Source of the DNA: Bacillota bacterium
GTDB taxonomy: Bacteria > Bacillota > Clostridia > Lachnospirales > Cellulosilyticaceae
Assembly (NCBI GenBank): GCA_023436395.1
Contig: JAEZJJ010000047.1
Location: forward strand, 62,001 to 126,000
DNA: 64,000 nucleotides
Reading direction: 5' to 3'
Shown: positions 27,205 to 36,486 of the stretch, piece by piece
How positions within the stretch are numbered: the stretch's first letter is position 1
Layout: the number at the start of each line of letters is the position of its first letter
Translations under genes and position numbers: made by a program
Notes under the pieces: model-generated
Database searches by the model: none
Told to the model about the DNA's origin: nothing
The model's input: only the letters and a program-made list of their open reading frames with translations

Positions 27205-28128
27205 TTATACTACGTTAAAATAGTCTTTTAATTCTTCTATTTCATATATTTTATCATATGCTGTAGCATAAACTCTATTTGATGTAATGCAGGCATTAAT
27301 ATCACTTATGAATTCTCTAAAATCAGGATTTTCTTCTAATAGTTTATTAATAGTATCCCAATCTAACTCTGTTTTATATTTTGCAGGAAAAATTATACTG
27401 CTATCGTCAGGTTCCTGTACATTTAATTTAATAATCCCTATTCCAAAAGAAGTTGATAATCTCTTAAGTTCGTCTAAAAATTCATTATCATTAGATATAT
27501 TTGCAGCTACTAAATAACTCTCATTTGCCCAACTTGAATTAGATACTGTTTGGAAAAATGCCGCTCGAATATTACTAAAATCTAAATCTTTCTTCATTTC
27601 AAAAGAATACAATCTAATAGGTGTACTACCTGTATTGTTACTTAATTCTAACACTTGTTTTTCCCATTCCTTTAACGGAAAGTAAAAGCCAACTAAATCG
27701 GGATGAAGCCATTCATTAGCTCCCTTATCTTTCTTCTTTGACTTCTCATGAAAAATGGTTTTAGTATACACTCTCATATAATTATATGCAAAATATGATA
27801 ATACCTTATGCAAGTCTCTTTCTGTATACTGTTCCCTTTTGTTAGTTTTACTTATGCTATCTAATTCCTCTACTATTCTACTTTTATCACTAACCAAGCC
27901 TACTAGTGTAAATTTCACTGGTCTCCTTCCCACTTTAATAAATGCACTATTTTGCTCCTCTTTCATATCAACATAAATTTGAGCACTAATTGTATTCCAA
28001 GGCGTTCTTCCTTTTACATTAACTAATTCATTATACTTTTTGTCTAGTGCATAACTCCATATTTCTTCTGATGTCATAGGTATACTGGTTTCTTCTAAAA
28101 TCTTAACTACAAGTTCTTTTAGTTTCAT
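27205..28128 (-). CDS. HARE-HTH domain protein (COG2958-like)
   Basis: 307 residues. The N-terminal 75 residues resemble the HARE-HTH domain (ILEETSIPMTSEEIWSYAL, RTPWNTISAQIYVDM, RRPVKFTL), found in proteins linked to restriction systems and in RNA polymerase delta. The rest (IRLYSFEMKKDLDFSNIRAAF, SYLVAANISNDNEFLDELKRL, GIGIIKL) looks like the COG2958 type, which resembles a nuclease-like fold used to judge DNA. No methylase or endonuclease gene accompanies it. Repeat R1 copy b lies just upstream. Confidence 0.65.
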   Translation of the reverse strand: MKLKELVVKILEETSIPMTSEEIWSYALDKKYNELVNVKGRTPWNTISAQIYVDMKEEQNSAFIKVGRRPVKFTLVGLVSDKSRIVEELDSISKTNKREQYTERDLHKVLSYFAYNYMRVYTKTIFHEKSKKKDKGANEWLHPDLVGFYFPLKEWEKQVLELSNNTGSTPIRLYSFEMKKDLDFSNIRAAFFQTVSNSSWANESYLVAANISNDNEFLDELKRLSTSFGIGIIKLNVQEPDDSSIIFPAKYKTELDWDTINKLLEENPDFREFISDINACITSNRVYATAYDKIYEIEELKDYFNVV

Positions 28129-28196
28129 TATATGTTAATCCCTCCCTTCGTTGCTTTCGTATGTTAATTATACTCACTATATAATACTTATATCAT

Positions 28197-28280
28197 TCTA
28201 GTCAAAGTATGGTCATTGATTACTATAATTATATCATCACTTACGAAAAAAGAGGAGATTTACACTCCTCTTTTACAATC
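28197..28280 (-). repeat. Dispersed repeat R1, copy b, including a terminator
   Basis: Plus strand begins TTCTAGTCAAAGTATGG and ends in hairpin AAAAGAGGAG/CTCCTCTTTT (28249-28274). It matches copy d near 57.45 kb over its whole length. Here the hairpin ends the anti-sigma transcript (stop 28305). Confidence 0.75.
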
Positions 28281-28304
28281 CATACTATACATAAGTTAAT
28301 CTCA

Positions 28305-29774
28305 CTACTTATTTTCTAATACCTGATCATTAATGATGACTTGTTTTACTCTCTTGGTATCAATAAGCTTCCAATCAGGATCGTCTGCTTTATAATAGTT
28401 CACTATATATCCTTTATGTTTACCATCCTTATCCATGTCTGCAGATAGCGATGTACTATCTAAGGCTACTTTTTCTCCCGTATCTAAAACAAGACTGACC
28501 TTTAACCAATTTGAGTTATAGTCTCCTAATAGTGCCTTGTTTTTTTCTCTTATCGTATACTCTTTAATCTGTACACCTGCAGTTGAAAGTGATACTTCCT
28601 TAACATAAACCGTATAGATTTCCTCTTTACCTACTTTAAACTGGATTTCTGGCTTCCACAACTTATTCTTTTCATTTGAGTTCATATTAAAAGTAACTTT
28701 CCATGTTCCCTCCTCAATGACTTGCTGCTGTATATATTCTGCTTTTACAGCTTTTAAATAAGGAAGTTGTTCTTCACTGACTCCAGGGAAAAATTCCTTT
28801 ACACAATCCTTGGTCACAAATTGCTCTTCTTTATAAGACTTTCCTGTTCTAGTATCCATTATTTCAGTGATCCTAGCTACTAGATAATTCCCTGTGTCTC
28901 CATTATGTCCCCTATAGTTCCCATAATTATTAGGTTCATCACTATTCATAACCTGCAACATAATCCCTATATCTTTTGTTCCATCTTCTATTCCTTCTAC
29001 ATCAGTTAATATACCAACACCTAATAACTCGATAGTAGGGAATTCCTTGTCAATGACTATCTTCTGCTGGTCTGTGCTGTTTTCTCCATTAAGTGCTTTT
29101 ACCAATGCTTCTGTACTAAAGCCCATACTTCCTACTTTAGTCTTTGCGCATGTATCAAGTGGTAAGTCGATTTCTTTTTCAATTCTTTGAACTGTGCCAA
29201 GATTGGTTGCAACCACATCTAGATCATAATCATTGAGCAGCATACTGCAGTTTTCAATTCCTGCTATATAACTTAATTGTTTCCCGTCTTTTGAAAGTAT
29301 GTACTCCCTTGCAAATCCTATCACTCCATCTTCACCAGTTGATGATTTTATATCTAGATCAAGGCATTGTATGTCTTTAGGCCATTCATGTCCTTGTTTA
29401 TTAATGAAATTAACGGAAATAACAGCCCCACGAGCCTGATTAATGGCTTCATTAACTTCCATTTTGACATTTGCATCTTCATCATACATTTGAATAGATT
29501 GTATCTCTCCTTCCGCATGGCTTAAATTTTTACTATCAAAAAATAGACCTAATCCTAATTTGTAATCCATTGCCATGAGTGAACCTGCCCCAATGACTAC
29601 AGTCATTAATACAGCGATAACAGGCTTCGTTTTAAATTTTCTATTTACTATGGGCATACTTTTTTCTTTTCTTTCACTACAAGCTCTTCGGATATTTCTT
29701 TTCATTTGGTCTGTCAGCTTAATATCTGCTAAGCAAAACTCTGCTTCTTGTTTAAATTCACATTCTCTATCCAC
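28305..29774 (-). CDS. DUF4179-type anti-sigma factor, membrane-anchored
   Basis: 489 residues if started at GTG 29774, which has GGAGG 9 bases upstream and overlaps the sigma gene by 8 bases; upstream in-frame ATGs lie inside the sigma gene. Short cytoplasmic N-terminus, one transmembrane segment (KPVIAVLMTVVIGAGSLMAM), then a large extracytoplasmic region typical of DUF4179/DUF5643 proteins. It would hold the ECF sigma factor at the membrane until a signal arrives. Third gene of the operon beginning at 31194. Its last 70 residues match the remnant at 18006-18222. Confidence 0.82.
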   Translation of the reverse strand: MDRECEFKQEAEFCLADIKLTDQMKRNIRRACSERKEKSMPIVNRKFKTKPVIAVLMTVVIGAGSLMAMDYKLGLGLFFDSKNLSHAEGEIQSIQMYDEDANVKMEVNEAINQARGAVISVNFINKQGHEWPKDIQCLDLDIKSSTGEDGVIGFAREYILSKDGKQLSYIAGIENCSMLLNDYDLDVVATNLGTVQRIEKEIDLPLDTCAKTKVGSMGFSTEALVKALNGENSTDQQKIVIDKEFPTIELLGVGILTDVEGIEDGTKDIGIMLQVMNSDEPNNYGNYRGHNGDTGNYLVARITEIMDTRTGKSYKEEQFVTKDCVKEFFPGVSEEQLPYLKAVKAEYIQQQVIEEGTWKVTFNMNSNEKNKLWKPEIQFKVGKEEIYTVYVKEVSLSTAGVQIKEYTIREKNKALLGDYNSNWLKVSLVLDTGEKVALDSTSLSADMDKDGKHKGYIVNYYKADDPDWKLIDTKRVKQVIINDQVLENK

Positions 29775-30270
29775 AAATGTACTCCTCCTTCTTAAAATCT
29801 TCTTTAAGCTTTGTCCTTGCTCGTTGCAGCCGCATCTTAACACTACTTTCACTAATATTAAGTACATCTGCAATTTCATTCACCTTTAGATCTTGATAAT
29901 AATAGAGAAAGATAATCTCTCTATATTTAACCCCCAAGTTCATTACTTTATTAAATAGCTCAGTATTTGCAATCCTTATTTCTAAATCATCTTCTGTCAT
30001 ATCATATCCTTGCATTCTTTCTATACCAATCTGTACTCTTCTCAGCCAATTGCTTCTTAAATAGCCTTTACAAACATTGACTGCAATGCTTGTAAGCCAA
30101 GTTTTTTCACTACATTCCTGCCTAAAATCATTCATCCATTTATAGGCATTGATAAATGCTTCTTGGGTTGCATCTTCGGCTAGGGTCTTATTTTTTAAGT
30201 AAATATAGCATATATGTGCTATATAATCTCCATATGTACTCATCAGTCTTTCCAGCTCATAATCAAACAT
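29767..30270 (-). CDS. ECF RNA polymerase sigma factor
   Basis: 167 residues with region 2 (DATQEAFINAYKWMNDF) and region 4 (REIIFLYYYQDLKVNEIADV, SESSVKMRLQRARTKL). RBS AAGGAGG before ATG 30270. It is translationally coupled to the anti-sigma gene. An ECF-type promoter at 31242-31271 fits autoregulation of the three-gene operon. Confidence 0.93.
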   Translation of the reverse strand: MFDYELERLMSTYGDYIAHICYIYLKNKTLAEDATQEAFINAYKWMNDFRQECSEKTWLTSIAVNVCKGYLRSNWLRRVQIGIERMQGYDMTEDDLEIRIANTELFNKVMNLGVKYREIIFLYYYQDLKVNEIADVLNISESSVKMRLQRARTKLKEDFKKEEYICG

Positions 30271-30279
30271 TTTTCCTCC

Positions 30280-31194
30280 TTATTTTGCTATAAATGTTAT
30301 TTGTACTTCTCCCTTATCTGTTTCTATTGTCGTTAGCTCTTCCCATATTGGTGTATAATTAGCAAGTTCTTTCATATCCTTAATATTATAGGCTCTAAAT
30401 TTATACTCCCCATACTCACGCATACCAAAGCTTGGCGTACCTTCTACTTTCTTCCCAGTAGTCTTATTCACAAATCCAACTGAACATAATTCTTTCCCTT
30501 TTAGGCTAATTTGAAGTTTTCCAGTCACAAACCCAATGTTGTCTACCAAAGGCTCATTTTCATCATTGACCATTGAAATATTTAATCCTTTTGGTGGTAA
30601 TACCCCTCCCCCAATCTTAAGATCCTTTTCCATGCTATCTGGTATCTTAACAACATCTGTCACCACTGGCACCTTTTTTAGCAGTTCTATAAAGTCATTA
30701 CTAACAGGTGTAATAGCCCCTTTATATTCCAAATCACTTATAGCTAGATTCAAATTATTTCCCTTAATCTTATCACATTTGAATACTTTTTCTGATTCCT
30801 TATTCCAGTTTTGCAGCCCTAAAATAAACCTTCCGTTAACTCGTGTATTTGATACTTTTTGAAGTTCCGTCCCACTCAAACAAAAATCATACTTTTTACC
30901 ACCAATTGTAACAGAACCTTTTCCATTTGGTACCACTAAGTCTGCATTCTTTGGAAAGCCATTTTTTCTATCAATAGTAACTTTAATGGCTGTTTCTCCT
31001 ATTTTAGGTTCAAAATAAAGATTTCCAAAAGTAATCGTCGTATCTCCTATGGTTACCTTTTGTTCTTTAGTGTTAATCTGACTTATTGTTTTTGCATGTA
31101 GTCGCGTCTCAGGTATAATTGTCCCTAAAGAACATATCCCTACTAATAAATAAAATGCAGTCTTCTTACAATTCATTGCCAATCTTTTACTCAT
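30280..31194 (-). CDS. Secreted protein of unknown function in an ECF sigma operon
   Basis: 304 residues with a signal peptide (KKTAFYLLVGICSLGTIIPE, cut near residue 34). The mature part is beta-rich and matches no family I know; it has phrases such as VTIGDTTITFGNLYFEP and KLQISLKGKELCSVGFVNKTTG that recall the surface part of DUF4179/DUF5643 proteins. RBS AAGGAG before ATG 31194. First gene of the operon, 9 bases before the sigma gene, so it may be the extracellular input or output of this signalling unit. Confidence 0.65.
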   Translation of the reverse strand: MSKRLAMNCKKTAFYLLVGICSLGTIIPETRLHAKTISQINTKEQKVTIGDTTITFGNLYFEPKIGETAIKVTIDRKNGFPKNADLVVPNGKGSVTIGGKKYDFCLSGTELQKVSNTRVNGRFILGLQNWNKESEKVFKCDKIKGNNLNLAISDLEYKGAITPVSNDFIELLKKVPVVTDVVKIPDSMEKDLKIGGGVLPPKGLNISMVNDENEPLVDNIGFVTGKLQISLKGKELCSVGFVNKTTGKKVEGTPSFGMREYGEYKFRAYNIKDMKELANYTPIWEELTTIETDKGEVQITFIAK

Positions 31195-31241
31195 TGAATT
31201 TTTCTCCTTTATATAAGTTTTTATTTTCGTTCTTCAATGAC

Positions 31242-31271
31242 TTAGATGCGCCATTCCTCTAAAAGGTCACA
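31242..31271 (-). promoter_or_regulatory. ECF-type promoter of the 31.2-28.3 kb sigma operon
   Basis: Minus strand: TGTGAC (31271-31266), followed by CTTTT, a 17-base spacer in all, then CATCTAA (31248-31242). Spacing and sequence match the promoter of the second sigma operon at 53144-53173 (TGAAAC, CTTTT, N17, TGTCTAA). Confidence 0.6.
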
Positions 31272-31370
31272 TTTTTTATTTTTATTCCGAATAAGGAAAG
31301 AACTGTCATGTTTAAAAACTTTAATTGTAATGCTCATAATTTTTATCTATGAGTCTTCTGACAGCATTTA

Positions 31371-31482
31371 GAAAAAAAATAAGGAGACTTAATTAATCTC
31401 CTTGCTTTTATCACACTATCTATGATACGGTCTATCTCCATAAAACTATAATTATAGCCTTTGGCTACCAAAGCATAGATGT
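31371..31482 (-). repeat. Diverged rlmH 3' UTR-like segment with terminator hairpin
   Basis: Contains hairpin AAGGAGA/TCTCCTT (31381-31403) followed toward higher coordinates by TATGATACGG and TTTGGCTACCAAAG, in the same order as the rlmH 3' UTR (57.48-57.59 kb). It leads directly into repeat copy D. The rest of 31195-31643 shows no gene. Confidence 0.5.
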
Positions 31483-31525
31483 ATTATCTGAGTTATTTAT
31501 GGTACGGTTCTCCTTACCTAACTAA
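31483..31525 (-). repeat. rlmH-tail direct repeat, copy D (putative attachment site)
   Basis: 28 bases (31483-31510) are identical to the end of rlmH and its first UTR bases (57591-57618): minus strand GAACCGTACCATAAATAA then CTCAGATAAT. Next to it is the arm AGTTAGGTAAGGAG shared with B, C and E but not with rlmH. Same orientation as rlmH, 26 kb away. Confidence 0.8.
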
Positions 31526-31643
31526 CTGGCGGGTTTTCATTGATTTTACTTGACATCATACATTTGTATGACTCAAATTGAAATCTGATAAATACTTTTG
31601 ATATTAAAATAAAATCTTAACAGGTACAGGCATTAGGATATAT

Positions 31644-32480
31644 CTATACATTTCCAACGAATACCCTATTTAAATATTTCTTAGCTTCTTTTTGTAACTG
31701 GAATAATAAGTCTATATTAGTGGCTTCCTTATCTTTCATATTCCTTCTAGGGAAAAATCTTGTAAGATGTAGTGGCATCTCTTTATCAATAGATGCTAGC
31801 CACTTGGCAAGTCTTCCTATTTCTTCTGATGTATCATTTTCTCCTGGAACAACTAATGATGTAATTTCTACATGGGCGTAGTTTACTGCTAATTGAATAA
31901 ATGTCTTAACATATTCTAAGCTGCCACCTAATTTATCATAATACGTTTGCTCAAATCCCTTTAAATCAATATTATAAGCATCAATATATGGAAGAATTTC
32001 ATTGGCTGCTTCTTCTGAAAGAGAACCATTTGTAACAACAACATTTTTCATCCCACACTCATGAACAAGCTTTGCTGTATCCCGAACAAATTCATAGCCA
32101 ACCAGGGGTTCATTATAGGTAAATGCCACCCCAATATTGCCTCTAGTTCTTGCCTCATAAGCCTCTCTTGCTAAAGTTTCTGGTGTTACTACTAAGGTTT
32201 CTACTTCCTTCTGACCAGCCATCGCAATACTATGATTTTGGCAAAATGGGCAATTTAAATTACAGCCAAAACTTCCAACTGATAAAATCAAACTTCCTGG
32301 ATAAAAACAAGCTAATGGTTTCTTTTCAATAGGATCTAATGCTAAACTTGTTATATGACCGTAGTTAATAGGGTAGCTTTTTCCCTTTTCATTCTTTCTA
32401 GCCCTGCATCTCCCAATTTGCCCTTCTTTTAAACGACATCGATGCATACAGACATTGCAGATTATCTCGTCATGCTCCAT
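31644..32480 (-). CDS. amrS: AmmeMemoRadiSam-system radical SAM enzyme
   Basis: 278 residues from ATG 32480 (GAGGAGGT just upstream; ATG 32495 overlaps that site). The radical SAM motif is GCNLNCPFCQNH (CxxxCxxC), with an N-terminal cysteine set (CNVCMHRCRLKEGQIGRC) and YNEPLVGYEFVRDTA. This family resembles the pyruvate formate-lyase activase group but travels with AMMECR1 and Memo/LigB-like proteins. The chemistry is not settled as far as I know. It follows the fused partner gene by 34 bases. Confidence 0.9.
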   Translation of the reverse strand: MEHDEIICNVCMHRCRLKEGQIGRCRARKNEKGKSYPINYGHITSLALDPIEKKPLACFYPGSLILSVGSFGCNLNCPFCQNHSIAMAGQKEVETLVVTPETLAREAYEARTRGNIGVAFTYNEPLVGYEFVRDTAKLVHECGMKNVVVTNGSLSEEAANEILPYIDAYNIDLKGFEQTYYDKLGGSLEYVKTFIQLAVNYAHVEITSLVVPGENDTSEEIGRLAKWLASIDKEMPLHLTRFFPRRNMKDKEATNIDLLFQLQKEAKKYLNRVFVGNV

Positions 32481-32514
32481 TTCATACCTCCTCATTTTTC
32501 TAGGATTTTATTTA

Positions 32515-33909
32515 CTAGAAATGACGTACAACTTCAAATCGTTCTAGTTTCACTGTCTCACCCTCTGCAATCCCTGCTTTTTGCATTGCAATGCGAATTT
32601 GTTCCTCTACAGTATCAACGCCTTCTAGATTGGGGAGTAAAAGGCCTCTTTTATATCCCTTAGAAACGATGACGCCATACTTTTTTACATCCAATTCACT
32701 TGGTGATGCAATTTCACTAGGTTCTCCTAATACATCTACACTTATTTCTAACTTCTCCAGTTCATCTTCTTTTACTGGTGCAAACCTGGGGTCACTCACT
32801 GCTGCATTAATTGCATTTTCTATAATTTCTTCTGCCAGAGATATTTTAGTGGGTGCAATGGTACCAATACATCCACGAAGCCTTCCTTCCTTTTTCAAGG
32901 AGACGAAACATCCAGCCCTCTTGCTTTGAAGTTCTTCGGGTAAATCAATTGGCACCTCTATTTTATTACCAGTACATACATATGTCTCCAATGACTTTCT
33001 TGCTAATCTAACGTAGCTATCTTCCTGTGCTTTCCTAGCTTCTAATCTTCTTTTCTTTTCACTAACTACCTTATCTAATAATTTTCTTTCCTCACTAAAT
33101 CTAGTTGGATGAAACGATACAATGCCATAACCCACTCCAAATGTCCCTTCATAAGACAGCTTAGTCGCTTTTACCTCTATTCCATCTAAAACGCCTGCCA
33201 TCATACAAAGTGAACGATGTCCACATTCTCCTGCTAACTCACAGAATTCCTCTTTCATGAGTAATATATCTAAAAAATCAGCATGAGATGCGTATGCCAT
33301 TATCTTTTCATCATACTCTGGACCTTCCTTCTTATAACCATAAGGTCCTTCTTTCTTTAGTTTATGAGATAGATCCCCACTAGCAATGAATATCATATTT
33401 CTCCCTAAGTCTGCAGCTGTTTCCTGAATTAATTGTCCTAGCTTATAATGGGCTTCAAATGAAAGACCAGACAATCCTATTCGTACAACTTGACTTGAAA
33501 AATTTTCACCATAAGCTTCTTTTATAAAATAAAGTGGTACCATAGTGCCATGATCAAGGCTTGGATTCCTTTCTCCTAAAAATCCAGCTGCCACCTCATT
33601 TTTCTCTGCTAGCGTTGTTAAATGATCTGCAAACTTCTTATCATATTCAATCTGAAAAGACATCTGTGGTGCTCCAAAATTACCAAAATTCCCTTCTGCT
33701 CTACTTCCAGGTGAAATATGAAAATAATCCGCATACATTACGCTATGTGGTGAAACGATTACTATAGTATCTGGATTTAATACCTTTATTTCCTCTGCTA
33801 CCTTTTTATAGCTTTCTATGGTTGCCTCAATTTCTTTCTCCTGTCCATTTCCCACAGCTGGAACAATAAGCGGAGGATGTGGCACCATATAAGCAGCTTT
33901 TATATTCAT
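32515..33909 (-). CDS. Fused LigB-like dioxygenase-fold/AMMECR1 protein (AmmeMemoRadiSam system)
   Basis: 464 residues. Residues 1-270 resemble class III extradiol dioxygenase/Memo-type proteins ([56 protein letters not shown]). Residues about 285-464 are an AMMECR1 domain ([42 protein letters not shown]). Conserved His residues that hold iron in LigB are present (HPP, HSV, DHG). Both partners are needed for an unknown modification together with the radical SAM enzyme downstream. RBS AAGGGGTG. Confidence 0.9.
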   Translation of the reverse strand: MNIKAAYMVPHPPLIVPAVGNGQEKEIEATIESYKKVAEEIKVLNPDTIVIVSPHSVMYADYFHISPGSRAEGNFGNFGAPQMSFQIEYDKKFADHLTTLAEKNEVAAGFLGERNPSLDHGTMVPLYFIKEAYGENFSSQVVRIGLSGLSFEAHYKLGQLIQETAADLGRNMIFIASGDLSHKLKKEGPYGYKKEGPEYDEKIMAYASHADFLDILLMKEEFCELAGECGHRSLCMMAGVLDGIEVKATKLSYEGTFGVGYGIVSFHPTRFSEERKLLDKVVSEKKRRLEARKAQEDSYVRLARKSLETYVCTGNKIEVPIDLPEELQSKRAGCFVSLKKEGRLRGCIGTIAPTKISLAEEIIENAINAAVSDPRFAPVKEDELEKLEISVDVLGEPSEIASPSELDVKKYGVIVSKGYKRGLLLPNLEGVDTVEEQIRIAMQKAGIAEGETVKLERFEVVRHF

Positions 33910-34223
33910 TTAATGCACCCCTTTTCTTTATAACTCTTTATAACCTACCTCAACAACAGTTACTTATAATTTCTAGTATAACTTTACCTCTATTACTTTA
34001 TTCAATCATAAAAATGGATAGTTAGGTATTATTTTTCTCCAAAAGTATCCCCAGGACATCTCTAAAGAAATATAATAATCCCCAAGCTATCCACTTAATC
34101 ACATCTTATTGGCTTTGTAGTTTATTTACTTTTTTCTCTTAAAGCAAATAATGTATTAAGAGTAGGTACTCATTTATAAACTTTAGTGACTTTAAAGGTC
34201 ATCTTATGCCTATTCAAAAAAAT
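33910..34223. other. Intergenic region without recognised features
   Basis: About 310 AT-rich bases upstream of the AMMECR1 fusion gene. I see no gene, repeat or clear promoter consensus. Confidence 0.4.
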
Positions 34224-34286
34224 AATCCAGTAGGCTTATTATTGGCTGAAATAAATATTATTTCAAACCAACCAGTCTACTGGATT
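34224..34286 (-). terminator. Two-part hairpin downstream of the copper-amine-oxidase-like gene
   Basis: Outer arms AATCCAGTAG/CTACTGGATT (34224-34233 with 34277-34286) enclose a second hairpin TGAAATAA/TTATTTCA flanked by TTGG/CCAA. It lies 80 bases 3' of the minus-strand stop at 34366. Confidence 0.55.
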
Positions 34287-34365
34287 CCTTTTATATTATC
34301 TGAGCTTATTAGTGATTGTCATATGCTTCACCTAATCCATTTAGATATATACTATTATAAAAAGA

Positions 34366-35232
34366 TTATCTAGGTATATAGCAATCCGAAAGCTCTAAAT
34401 ATTGACCTGCTTTTACCGTTACATATGCTTGATTATAAAAAATGTCGTTTGTATATATATCATCATACTCATTCGTTACAGCATAGTATCCCATTACTCC
34501 ACTTTCAGCTTTTACTAAATAGGTACCTGGAGCAATATCTTTGCCTACTTTTAAGTGTCCAACATATTTACCAGTTGGTTGTACTATTTGAGGGGCTTTG
34601 TCTATTGGATATATTCTTGCACCATCCACTTCAAGATATACGCCACTATTTACTGTCACATATCTAGGATAATCAAATACACCATTATTAATGATATGAT
34701 TTCCATTTGCATCTTTGTTAACAGAGAAATAACAGAAACTGTCTTGTGGAACTAACACATATTCTCCCGCAGATATATCTTTTCCTACTAGATATGTTCC
34801 TTCATTTTTATAAGAAGGTTGTCCGATATGAACTTCATTTACTCCTGATTTATATTGTACACTTATTCCAAATGACTCTGATACAAATCTTACTGGAACT
34901 AGAGTACGCCCATTAACCGCTCTTGCTGGTTCATCTAAGCTCTTTTTTACACCATTAACAGTAGCTGTTTTATTATCTACCGTTAACTTTATCGTTGTAT
35001 TATTCCTTTTTATGGTGATTCCTTTTGTTTTGCTATTATAATCTACTGTAGAACCTAATTTTTCACTTACAATTCTTATGGGCACTAATGTTCTCCCATT
35101 TCTTACTACAGGGCTTACGTCTGTTATAACCATTTCTCCATTAATTATAAGTTTAGGTGCACTACTTGCACATAATACTGATGTAGCTGACAGTATGATT
35201 ACACATAATATGATTGAAATCCATTTTTTCAT
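34366..35232 (-). CDS. Secreted protein with copper amine oxidase N-terminal-like domain
   Basis: 288 residues: signal peptide (MKKWISIILCVIILSATSVLC), then the CuAO_N1-like repeat pair with RNGRTLVPIRIVSEKLG and VNGRTLVPVRFVSESFG, common in Clostridia surface proteins. The C-terminal half has two copies of a 70-residue unit (GTYLVGKDISAGEYVL ... YVTVNSGVYLEV and GHLKVGKDIAPGTYLV ... YVTVKAGQYLEL). No enzyme active site is present, so a wall-associated or binding role is likely. RBS AGGAG. Monocistronic. Confidence 0.8.
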   Translation of the reverse strand: MKKWISIILCVIILSATSVLCASSAPKLIINGEMVITDVSPVVRNGRTLVPIRIVSEKLGSTVDYNSKTKGITIKRNNTTIKLTVDNKTATVNGVKKSLDEPARAVNGRTLVPVRFVSESFGISVQYKSGVNEVHIGQPSYKNEGTYLVGKDISAGEYVLVPQDSFCYFSVNKDANGNHIINNGVFDYPRYVTVNSGVYLEVDGARIYPIDKAPQIVQPTGKYVGHLKVGKDIAPGTYLVKAESGVMGYYAVTNEYDDIYTNDIFYNQAYVTVKAGQYLELSDCYIPR

Positions 35233-35541
35233 TTTTTGTTCTCCTGATGTTTTGCACTAAAGTATAAAAATGCCCACCTCACTTTTGTATACTTTCATAC
35301 ACATTGTACCAACTCTACCTATTAGCTTCAATCAATAACAAGTAATTCCATAATTTACAATTTTCATTCCAGTATTATTAACTTGATGATTATCCTACTA
35401 ACAATCAACCCCTCTTTAGCTTTTCTTCTTTAACCTTGTATCATTTAATTGTATATAGATGACTGCTTATATGACAACTATTAGTCACAAAAAACAAAAT
35501 CTAATATATTAACTATCAAAGCATCTAGGACCAAACCACAT
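35233..35541. other. Intergenic region; possible remnant of the rlmH 3' UTR
   Basis: No gene. Toward its end, 35486-35528 has AAAAAACAAAATCTAATATA and AACTATCAAAGCAT, a weak, ordered likeness to the rlmH 3' UTR that leads into repeat copy C. Confidence 0.35.
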
Positions 35542-35578
35542 CTATTTGTGATACGGTTCTCCTTATCTCATTAATTGA
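35542..35578 (-). repeat. rlmH-tail direct repeat, copy C (putative attachment site)
   Basis: Minus strand AAGGAGAACCGTATCACAAA, two changes from the rlmH codons for EPYHK, with the shared arm TTAATGAGATAAGGAG beside it. Same orientation as rlmH. Confidence 0.65.
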
Positions 35579-35646
35579 AGATTTTTAACTAAATACGGCA
35601 TGGAATTATAATATCTCAACACTATTATGATAAGTTTATTGGTTTA

Positions 35647-35701
35647 TTGACAGTATACATGGATTACTATACACTTTACTTAAACATTTTGTAGTAATCC
35701 A
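35647..35701 (+). promoter_or_regulatory. Candidate promoter and inverted repeat before the two-component genes
   Basis: TTGACA (35647-35652), 17 bases, TACACT (35670-35675). A perfect 10-bp inverted repeat TGGATTACTA/TAGTAATCCA (35660-35669 with 35692-35701) spans the spacer and start region. Confidence 0.45.
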
Positions 35702-35809
35702 AAGACCTGTTTTTTCATACTCATCTTGTATAACATCCTATTGTGTCTAATCCTTTTTATCATATAGATTAATTCTTTTATAACTTTCCAAAATGTTGAG
35801 GTGTTTTTC

Positions 35810-36484
35810 ATGAGAATATTATTAGTTGAAGACGAAGAAAGCTTAGCAGATGCGCTAGGCTATATTTTAAAGAAAAATAACTTTTTAGTAGATATCGCTT
35901 ATGATGGTATCACTGGGGAGGATATGGTACTATGCGGTATTTATGATTTATTGATTTTAGACCGAATGCTTCCTGGTAAAGAAGGACTAGACATTTTAAA
36001 AAGTGTGCGTGAGAACGGTTTTAATGTACCAGTTATTTTTCTAACTGCCAAAGATGCCATCACTGCCCGCATAGAAGGCTTAGATGCTGGTGCAGATGAT
36101 TATCTCATTAAACCTTTTAGTACTGATGAACTCTTAGCTAGAGTACGTGCCCTTACCAGACGTCCTAATACGCTCCTAGCACCTACATATCTTCAATTTG
36201 CTAATCTCATTTTGGAGCCTCAAAATTCTATTGTTAAATGTGATGCTCATACCATTAAGTTAACACTTAAGGAGTGTCAGCTACTAGAACTCCTCTTTCG
36301 CCATCCTCAACAAGTATTAACTAAGGATCAAATTTTAGAACATGTATGGGGATATGATAGTGAAGCAGACCTAAATAGCGTAGAGCTTTATATTCATTAT
36401 CTAAGGAAAAAACTAAATGGCCTTCCTACTGGTTGTAGCATTCATACTGTTCGTGGAATAGGCTATACCCTAAAGGAGATTTAA
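35810..36484 (+). CDS. OmpR/PhoB-family response regulator
   Basis: 224 residues from ATG 35810 (TTGAGGTG 7 bases upstream). Receiver domain with phospho-acceptor Asp in LLILDRMLPGKEG and Lys in YLIKPFSTDELLARV; winged-helix DNA-binding domain with VLTKDQILEHVWGYD and VRGIGYTLKEI. Its kinase follows 2 bases later. It probably activates the ABC exporter at 38804, whose promoter has 11-bp-spaced direct repeats as expected for this family. Confidence 0.94.
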   Translation: MRILLVEDEESLADALGYILKKNNFLVDIAYDGITGEDMVLCGIYDLLILDRMLPGKEGLDILKSVRENGFNVPVIFLTAKDAITARIEGLDAGADDYLIKPFSTDELLARVRALTRRPNTLLAPTYLQFANLILEPQNSIVKCDAHTIKLTLKECQLLELLFRHPQQVLTKDQILEHVWGYDSEADLNSVELYIHYLRKKLNGLPTGCSIHTVRGIGYTLKEI

Positions 36485-36486
36485 TC

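Noticed and set aside
28305..29879. Longer form of the anti-sigma protein from ATG 29879
   Set aside because: The extra N-terminus is inside the sigma gene and has no ribosome site; GTG 29774 follows GGAGG and gives the usual sigma/anti-sigma overlap.
31381..31403. Hairpin considered as a riboswitch or leader
   Set aside because: A short AAGGAGA/TCTCCTT stem matching the position of the rlmH terminator in the repeated UTR; a simple terminator relic explains it.
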